Source of the DNA: DASPJQ01 sp035299065
Lineage (GTDB): Bacteria; Bacteroidota; Bacteroidia; Flavobacteriales_D; UBA2798
NCBI GenBank assembly: GCA_035299065.1
Contig: DATGXI010000156.1
Location: 1-56,048, forward strand
Direction of reading: 5' to 3'
Length of the DNA: 56,048 bases
The notes under the pieces were generated by a model, which saw nothing but the letters and a program-made list of their open reading frames with translations, made no database searches and had not been told where the DNA came from. Each line of letters begins with the position of its first letter. Position 1 is the stretch's first letter. Below, piece after piece: positions 51,248 through 56,048 of this stretch. Made by a program: the position numbers and the translations under genes.

Positions 51248-52321
51248 ATGAAAAACCGTTTGATCATTTGCTGCTTAACCATTTGTGGTTTATGGTTAAG
51301 TTCCTGTAACAAGGATAATGAACAAGAAGAAAACCCACCGGCTAATAATCCGGGTACAACTACACCTGACATAAACAACACACTTGGCTATGGTGTAATG
51401 AATAAGTTAAAAGGTATATGGAACGGACCTGTTACCTCAACCACTCCACTTGGCGGGTACCCTGAATGGATTGTTGATTTTCGTCCGATTTCATCCAATC
51501 AAATATCTGCAAAAAACGAGCTGGATACGTTGAATGATATTCATATGTCGTTTTTCATTGCCAAATTCAACAACACATTCAAAGTTTGCTTCAGTAATGG
51601 AGGTTCGTTTGGGGGACAAAAACGCGTGTCATATTTTCTTGCTGACAGTGTTTCGGAAACCGGAAGTTATTCTTATTACCGCTTTAGCGAAATTATGATT
51701 GGAAAAAACCGCGCCTATACCGAAGTTATTTTTTCGGCCGACAGCCTTTATATAAAATCATACACCAATCATTACAACACCTTACCCACTTCTACTCCTC
51801 ACATGACCTGGTCGGCAAAACTGCAGGACACCGGCTCATGCGTAAATGCGGTAAGTACACACAACTTTCCGCAAAAGGTTATGACAAAAGATTTTTCCAC
51901 ATCGTTTACAGGACTTTCAGAAACTGTTTTTTATGACACCATTAGCGATGTTTACAAAGAAAGCGCACAACCTTATTTAGGACAAACTACGGTAAATTAT
52001 AGTTTCCTTGGCACTTATTCACCGGTTGCAAGCAATAAGGTATTTATTGTGATTACCACACAGCCGCTTATAAGCGGTTTTTCCATTGACGCTGATGCAT
52101 TAAAAACACGTTCGCGTTATGTAATTCTTTCTGCCAATGATTTAAGTTACACATTTAACTATATGCATCCCGGAACCTATTACGTATATGCTTTGTATGA
52201 CAGTGATGGAAATAACAACTTTAGCAGTGGCGATTGGGTAAGTGCCACAAACACCTCATTTACGTTGAATGCTGAATCAAGTACCAGCGTTTCGACCATG
52301 ATTAATTTTACGATACCTTAA
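51248..52321 (+). CDS. Lipoprotein of unknown function
   Basis: 357 residues. Signal peptide with lipobox (MKNRLIICCLTICGLWLSSC, Cys20), then an acidic linker rich in Glu, Asn and Pro. The middle part is beta-rich (GIWNGPVTSTTPLGGYPEWI). Near the C-terminus DSDGNNNFSSGDW looks like a calcium-binding loop in a strand-rich domain. No named family. It begins 33 bp after the FAD gene on the same strand and could extend that operon. Anchored in the outer or inner membrane, probably facing the periplasm or surface. Confidence 0.7.
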   Translation: MKNRLIICCLTICGLWLSSCNKDNEQEENPPANNPGTTTPDINNTLGYGVMNKLKGIWNGPVTSTTPLGGYPEWIVDFRPISSNQISAKNELDTLNDIHMSFFIAKFNNTFKVCFSNGGSFGGQKRVSYFLADSVSETGSYSYYRFSEIMIGKNRAYTEVIFSADSLYIKSYTNHYNTLPTSTPHMTWSAKLQDTGSCVNAVSTHNFPQKVMTKDFSTSFTGLSETVFYDTISDVYKESAQPYLGQTTVNYSFLGTYSPVASNKVFIVITTQPLISGFSIDADALKTRSRYVILSANDLSYTFNYMHPGTYYVYALYDSDGNNNFSSGDWVSATNTSFTLNAESSTSVSTMINFTIP

Positions 52322-52389
52322 AAATTCATAGTTATTAATTCATTGTTTGTAATTAAATACTGAACTAATTACGAATCAGGAACCATGAA

Positions 52390-53724
52390 TTAATCCTCTT
52401 TGGCTTTATTTTTGTTTTTCTTCCTTGAAAACTTAAAATCACCAACCTTGAACCCGAATTCTTTATAATCTGAATCTTCCTTTTTACTAATATCAGCATT
52501 GCCGCGACTTGCCGAGTTTACCACGTTTTTCATGGCATAAAAACTACTCGCTTCCTTGTCTTTCGGAGTTTCCTTTTCGTAATACTTATTGTTGATCACT
52601 TTGGCAACCGCATCAAGCGGATTTAAACCTTTGTCATTTTTAGGGTTGGCGGGCGTATTGCTGGCCATCGAATCATTTTTATTTTCCTCAACCGGTGTTA
52701 TTGATTTTTTGGTTGAATCGTTCTTTAGGGTTTCCGGTTTGTTTTCTGGTTTCAACTTATCATCGTTCTTAACCATGTTTTCGTTCCCTGAAAAAATTTC
52801 GTTTTTATTATGCTGCTGTTCGTTATTTTCTATGTTTTTGTTGTTATGAGTTTTGTTTTTTTCATTCCTGGTAGTGTTGTTAATGGCAACATTATTGGTA
52901 TTAGTTGACTTATTGTCGTTTGCAATCAACTCTTGCGGAACATTATCATTCGTTTTTTTGTTATTCCATTTTGTTTTCGTTTTTACCGAATCAACCACAC
53001 CGGCATAACTTTCATTGGGTTGCTCGTTACCGGGATAAAAGAAAATTGCCACAAGAAGTAAACAGGCTGCTGCGGCAACTGAACTCCATGTGTAAAACCC
53101 AATCACCCTGCGCTCTTTTTTCTTTAAGCTTTCTTTTTCTTCAAATACAATTGAGGTGTTGGCTTTCAGCACAAGCTTTTGTGAGAGCTCAAATTCAGTT
53201 TTATAGTGAGGATTAGCGGCAAGAAATGTTTGTATGGCTTTGTGCAAGGCTAATTCTTTGTTATCAGCATACAATAAGAAGTAGGTACTGCAGTTTTGTG
53301 CCGTAATTAAATAAGATCCTTCGCTTTTCCTTAGCAGTAATTTCTCCTCGTACAGTTCATCAGCAACAGGTTTTAATACCAACTTTTTTTCTAGAATTAC
53401 CTTATCCAACAAGTTGGGGTTCACTTTCACCAACTCATTCCACTCGCGCAACTCTTCGGCATTCAATAAATTTTCGCTTACATTAAATACCAATTCCTCT
53501 TCTGAATACTTTTCAAGCAACCAACTTTGTTTTTTCTTTAAGTTAAATGAACTGTTGCCGGTTTCAAATGGTTTTTCAAGTGGATTATTATCAAAGGCGT
53601 CCAACTGCTTTTTGAGGTCCGGGTTTTTCGCCAGGAATTCCAAAAACAGGCTGCGTTGAGCAGAATTTAATTTCCCCTCAACGTAATCAAGCATCCATAT
53701 TTCGTAATTCTCGCGCGTTATCAT
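52390..53724 (-). CDS. Membrane anti-sigma-factor-like protein
   Basis: 444 residues. The N-terminal cytosolic part (~1-205) begins ITRENYEIWMLDYVEGKL, like other Bacteroidota anti-sigma proteins. One TM helix (~208-230: TWSSVAAAACLLLVAIFFY). A periplasmic part of ~210 residues is extremely rich in Asn and Lys (~240-345) and likely disordered. It overlaps the sigma factor gene by 4 bp, the usual arrangement for a membrane regulator that holds its ECF sigma factor. The signal is unknown. Confidence 0.8.
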   Translation of the reverse strand: MITRENYEIWMLDYVEGKLNSAQRSLFLEFLAKNPDLKKQLDAFDNNPLEKPFETGNSSFNLKKKQSWLLEKYSEEELVFNVSENLLNAEELREWNELVKVNPNLLDKVILEKKLVLKPVADELYEEKLLLRKSEGSYLITAQNCSTYFLLYADNKELALHKAIQTFLAANPHYKTEFELSQKLVLKANTSIVFEEKESLKKKERRVIGFYTWSSVAAAACLLLVAIFFYPGNEQPNESYAGVVDSVKTKTKWNNKKTNDNVPQELIANDNKSTNTNNVAINNTTRNEKNKTHNNKNIENNEQQHNKNEIFSGNENMVKNDDKLKPENKPETLKNDSTKKSITPVEENKNDSMASNTPANPKNDKGLNPLDAVAKVINNKYYEKETPKDKEASSFYAMKNVVNSASRGNADISKKEDSDYKEFGFKVGDFKFSRKKNKNKAKED

Positions 53725-54209
53725 AAAACTGCCTCCATGCTTCCAAGTTCTTCCTTTAAAAATTGCCTTGCCCTGAAAATATATACTTTAACCTGGGCTT
53801 CGGTTAAGCCGGTAATGTCCCCTATCTCTTCATAACTATATCCTTCATAGTCTCTCAAAAGCACCACTGATTTCTGGATTTCGGGTAATTTTTCGATGGC
53901 TTTGTGTAAAATTTCCTGAAGATCTGTGTAATTATTCTCGGTCACCATCCTTTTGGCCACCTTGGCCTCCTCAAACCGCCCTTGCTTTGAATCCCTGCGT
54001 ATAAGGTCAATCATGGTGCGGTAAGCGGCTGTAAACAGGTATGATTTGGCTTTTTCGGCCGTTATCTCTTCAACCTTAAGCCACATTTTTTCCCACGTAT
54101 CCTGCACAATATCACGTGCTTTATCCTTATCCTTAATGTGTTTAAGAATAAAACGATACACGTTATCACTGTATTGATCAACTGTACTATTGTACTCGCC
54201 TGTGGTCAT
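53721..54209 (-). CDS. ECF RNA polymerase sigma factor
   Basis: 162 residues with sigma-2 (~8-75: DKARDIVQDTWEKMW, then YLFTAAYRTMIDLIRRD) and sigma-4 (~105-155: YSYEEIGDITGLTEAQVKVY) and no sigma-1.1 or sigma-3. This is the ECF group architecture. The gene is co-transcribed with and translationally coupled to the anti-sigma gene. It should direct a stress regulon. No autoregulated promoter could be recognised upstream. Confidence 0.93.
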   Translation of the reverse strand: MTTGEYNSTVDQYSDNVYRFILKHIKDKDKARDIVQDTWEKMWLKVEEITAEKAKSYLFTAAYRTMIDLIRRDSKQGRFEEAKVAKRMVTENNYTDLQEILHKAIEKLPEIQKSVVLLRDYEGYSYEEIGDITGLTEAQVKVYIFRARQFLKEELGSMEAVL

Positions 54210-54306
54210 TGGTTCAAGCCTGTTTTGGTGGTGTGACGGGCAGCCCCACTACTTTGTTACAGCCAAAGTATAATATTTGTGAGATTCCCGGGCCACCGAT
54301 AAGAAT

Positions 54307-54522
54307 ATGTATAATTTTAGGGGTACTTATTTAACGAAATTTGTGGCTGCACACGGGCATCATCACAAGGTAACACTTGGCGCACTTATAGTCACCATGG
54401 GTATCATTTACGGAGACATTGGCACATCGCCTTTGTACGTAATGAAAGCCATAGTAGGAGAAGGAAAAATTACCTCTAATATTATTCTTGGTGGTATATC
54501 CTGTATTTTCTGGACCCTTAGC
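54307..54522 (+). pseudogene. kup: Second kup gene, truncated after ~70 codons
   Basis: Starts MYNFRGTYLTKF and carries the clear Kup signature GIIYGDIGTSPLYVMKAIVG and GGISCIFWTL. This matches the intact copy at 34741 (GIIYGDIGTSPLYVLK, GGISCVFWTI). After WTL the expected QTTFKYIFLTLK is replaced by unrelated residues and a stop at 54552. So only the first TM helix and a half remain. The break coincides exactly with the start of phage-like sequence. The lost 3' part is not in this window. Confidence 0.85.
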
Positions 54523-54530
54523 CTTTACAG
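54515..54530. other. Sequence junction: chromosome to phage DNA
   Basis: Left of this point the forward frame is Kup; right of it a different frame is a phage ATP-binding protein. Both genes lose their other half here. No inverted repeat, target duplication or integrase is visible. The breakpoint cannot be placed better than about 16 bp because LAFTAK and WTLSL share bases. Confidence 0.8.
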
Positions 54531-55357
54531 CCAAACGCCCACTGCTCCTTGACTTTGATAGGGGTTCTTATCGTGCTGTCAATCGTACCGACTATGTACG
54601 AGTGGATAAATGGGAAGATGTGGTAGGTATCACAGCAGAGGATATCAAAAATTTTGATACCATCATCCTTGATACTGCTGGGCAGATGCTTGCTGTGATG
54701 GTAAATTACTTACAAGCAAACAACAAATCTGCTGTAAGAAAAAATACTGGTGAATTATCCATACAAGGATATGGTATTTTGAAATCCATGTTTGACACCT
54801 TTATGAATCGTCTCATTCAGATGGGTAAAGATGTTATTCTGATTGCTCACGATAAAGAACAAAAGATTGATGATGAGAATACACTCATTAAGCCAGATGT
54901 TGTAGGGGGCTCTTATCAAATCATCAAAAGAAGCATGGATTTGATTGGCTATGTGAATGTGGATGATAAAGGAAGTAGAATCTTAGAATTCAATTCAACA
55001 GCTAAAACAGTAGGTAAAAATTGTGCAAACTTTTCTACCCTTCAGGTGCCTGATGCTATAAAAGGACATAACGAATACTCAGGGTATTTGGCTAATCTCA
55101 TCCAACAAGCAAAAGACTTTATCAATGTGCAATGTAAATCAGGCAAAGATTTATTTGACTTCCGCAGAAAAATCATTGAAGCAACAGAGCCAGAACAGCT
55201 TGATGCTATTGCAAATGAATTGTCTGCTCTGAAAGATAAAGATGAAAATTTCAAGTCAATGATTAGGGCAATCATGCGAGCGGATATTGTAGCTAAAAAT
55301 ATCGCATACAACAAAGAAGCGGGCAAATTTTATAGAAAAGAGGAGGGAGTTGCATAA
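54521..55357 (+). CDS. Phage ATP-binding protein (AAA, RecA-like), 5' truncated
   Basis: About 278 residues remain. The sequence from AKRPLLLDFDRGSYRAV through FDTIILDTAGQMLA (Walker B-like) and VILIAHDKEQ fits phage nucleotide-binding AAA proteins. The N-terminal P-loop (GxxGxGKT), normally ~15 residues before the PLLLDFD strand, is missing because the gene is cut at the junction. It would act in phage replication or recombination. It ends TAATG, overlapping the next start by one base, and a strong ribosome site precedes that start. Confidence 0.75.
   Translation, partial: AFTAKRPLLLDFDRGSYRAVNRTDYVRVDKWEDVVGITAEDIKNFDTIILDTAGQMLAVMVNYLQANNKSAVRKNTGELSIQGYGILKSMFDTFMNRLIQMGKDVILIAHDKEQKIDDENTLIKPDVVGGSYQIIKRSMDLIGYVNVDDKGSRILEFNSTAKTVGKNCANFSTLQVPDAIKGHNEYSGYLANLIQQAKDFINVQCKSGKDLFDFRRKIIEATEPEQLDAIANELSALKDKDENFKSMIRAIMRADIVAKNIAYNKEAGKFYRKEEGVA
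55341..55349 (+). promoter_or_regulatory. Strong Shine-Dalgarno (AGGAGGGAG)
   Basis: Perfect anti-16S match 7 bp before the ATG at 55357. Nearly all host genes in this window lack such a site, so this marks the segment as foreign, probably from a phage of a host that uses Shine-Dalgarno initiation. Confidence 0.7.
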
Positions 55358-56048
55358 TGGAACCTAAATTCAAATTTCACTATACTCCTATCCCACAGAG
55401 TAGAGAAAAATGGTTACAGAATCGCCAAGTAGGAATTGGCGGTTCTGAGGTGGGGACTGTTTTGGGCGTAAATCCTTACGAAAGTAGCATAAAGCTTTTT
55501 TATAGGAAGTTAGGGATAGTTCCTTTGGAGGGAGAGGATAACATGGCAATGTTCATGGGCAGGTTTTTGGAGGATAAGATAGCAGAACTTTGGCAGTATT
55601 ATAACCTATTCGAAGAGGATATGATTGAAAATTTCAATCATGATAGAAAAAAGAAGTTTTGTGAAAAAGTAAATTATACTATCAAGAACAACCACTACCC
55701 CCACCTACTTGCGAATCTTGACAGAATGATTCTGCCAGAGGGGAAATATGAAAATGCTGGGTATGGAGTCTTGGAGGTAAAAACAATAGCCTCTTACAAC
55801 GCAAAACAGTGGGAGGATGGCATCCCCCCCTATCATCTCGCCCAGCTACAAACCTACTTGATTATCACCGAATTTGAGTATGGAGAAATAGCCATGCTGG
55901 TGGATGGAAGAAAATTAGAAGTATTCGAATTTGAAAGGGATGAATATTTCATTGAAGAGATTATCCACAAAACTGCCCTTTTCTGGGACAAGGTCGAGCG
56001 AGGCAGAGCAATCCTAGCCAATAAGTTTATCACAGAGACCGAAAGGAT
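55357..56048 (+). CDS. YqaJ-like viral recombinase / phage exonuclease (3' end off window)
   Basis: At least 230 residues; runs past the window end. It starts MEPKFKFHYTPIPQSREKW. The YqaJ/lambda-exonuclease motifs are in order: IGGSEVGTVLGVNPY (~28-42), LANLDRMI (Asp, ~119), LEVKTIAS (ExK, ~135) and HLAQLQTYL (Gln). This is a PD-(D/E)XK 5'-3' exonuclease used with a single-strand annealing protein in phage recombination. The gene is coupled to the preceding ATP-binding protein. Part of the foreign segment after 54.52 kb. Confidence 0.87.
   Translation, partial: MEPKFKFHYTPIPQSREKWLQNRQVGIGGSEVGTVLGVNPYESSIKLFYRKLGIVPLEGEDNMAMFMGRFLEDKIAELWQYYNLFEEDMIENFNHDRKKKFCEKVNYTIKNNHYPHLLANLDRMILPEGKYENAGYGVLEVKTIASYNAKQWEDGIPPYHLAQLQTYLIITEFEYGEIAMLVDGRKLEVFEFERDEYFIEEIIHKTALFWDKVERGRAILANKFITETER

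Noticed and set aside
52334..52394. Ten-base inverted repeat ATTAATTCAT / ATGAATTAAT between convergent lipoprotein and anti-sigma genes
   Set aside because: Arms are AT-only apart from one C or G, 41 bp apart and without T tracts, so a real terminator or site cannot be supported.

Overview
The window looks like chromosomal DNA of a Bacteroidota bacterium (Chitinophagales, Sphingobacteriales or Flavobacteriales type). The evidence is type IX secretion (T9SS) sorting domains on secreted proteins, a TonB-dependent receptor with an N-terminal regulatory domain paired with a DUF4249 lipoprotein, LytS/LytTR two-component genes, promoter boxes of the form TAnnTTTG, and a general lack of Shine-Dalgarno sequences. 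No database search could be run, so every family call rests on motifs read by eye.

Layout. 0-3.9 kb (minus strand): a sialidase-fold T9SS protein, then small Cys-rich secreted proteins, a thioredoxin, a double universal-stress protein and a Cys-rich four-helix copper-binding protein, which together look like a metal/thiol stress group. 4.0-11.9 kb (minus strand): eight tightly packed or overlapping genes (SDR-type reductase, metallo-beta-lactamase-fold hydrolase, PaaK/F390-like adenylate-forming enzyme, KAS III, sulfotransferase, alpha/beta hydrolase with a Cys nucleophile, fatty acid hydroxylase, fatty acid desaturase). This is a lipid or long-chain-ketide pathway whose gene set resembles OleABCD but is not identical to it.

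12.2-28.6 kb is a mobile accessory island. A large serine recombinase at its left edge ends inside a tRNA-Arg(CCT) gene. A 900-bp regulatory region holds two different helically phased repeat arrays. The cargo looks like anti-phage or conflict genes: (a) an unknown protein, an HNH nuclease and an HExxH metalloprotein; (b) a tandem-winged-helix PD-(D/E)XK nuclease translationally coupled to a second HExxH metalloprotein; (c) a 1256-aa STAND NTPase with an N-terminal nuclease-like domain, a helical partner, and a 948-aa protein ending in a PD-(D/E)XK nuclease; (d) a HEPN-domain protein with an excisionase-like HTH protein at the right edge. The strongest candidate for something undescribed is the repetition of nuclease plus HExxH protease in (a) and (b), together with the 11-bp repeat array.

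28.7-54.2 kb returns to chromosome: DUF4249/TonB receptor, tRNA-Pro(GGG), a potassium-related group (truncated KdpD-like kinase, KdpE-like regulator, Kup, porin), LytS/LytTR, two cation/proton antiporters, a large T9SS adhesin-like protein, an Rrf2 regulator with operator-like dyads in front of a DUF2490/FAD-protein operon, a lipoprotein, and an ECF sigma/anti-sigma pair.

At about 54.52 kb a second kup gene stops abruptly after about 70 codons and the sequence becomes phage DNA: an ATP-binding protein lacking its P-loop, then a YqaJ-type exonuclease preceded by a strong Shine-Dalgarno. Both genes are broken at the same point, so this is either an assembly or amplification chimera or a recent illegitimate insertion.
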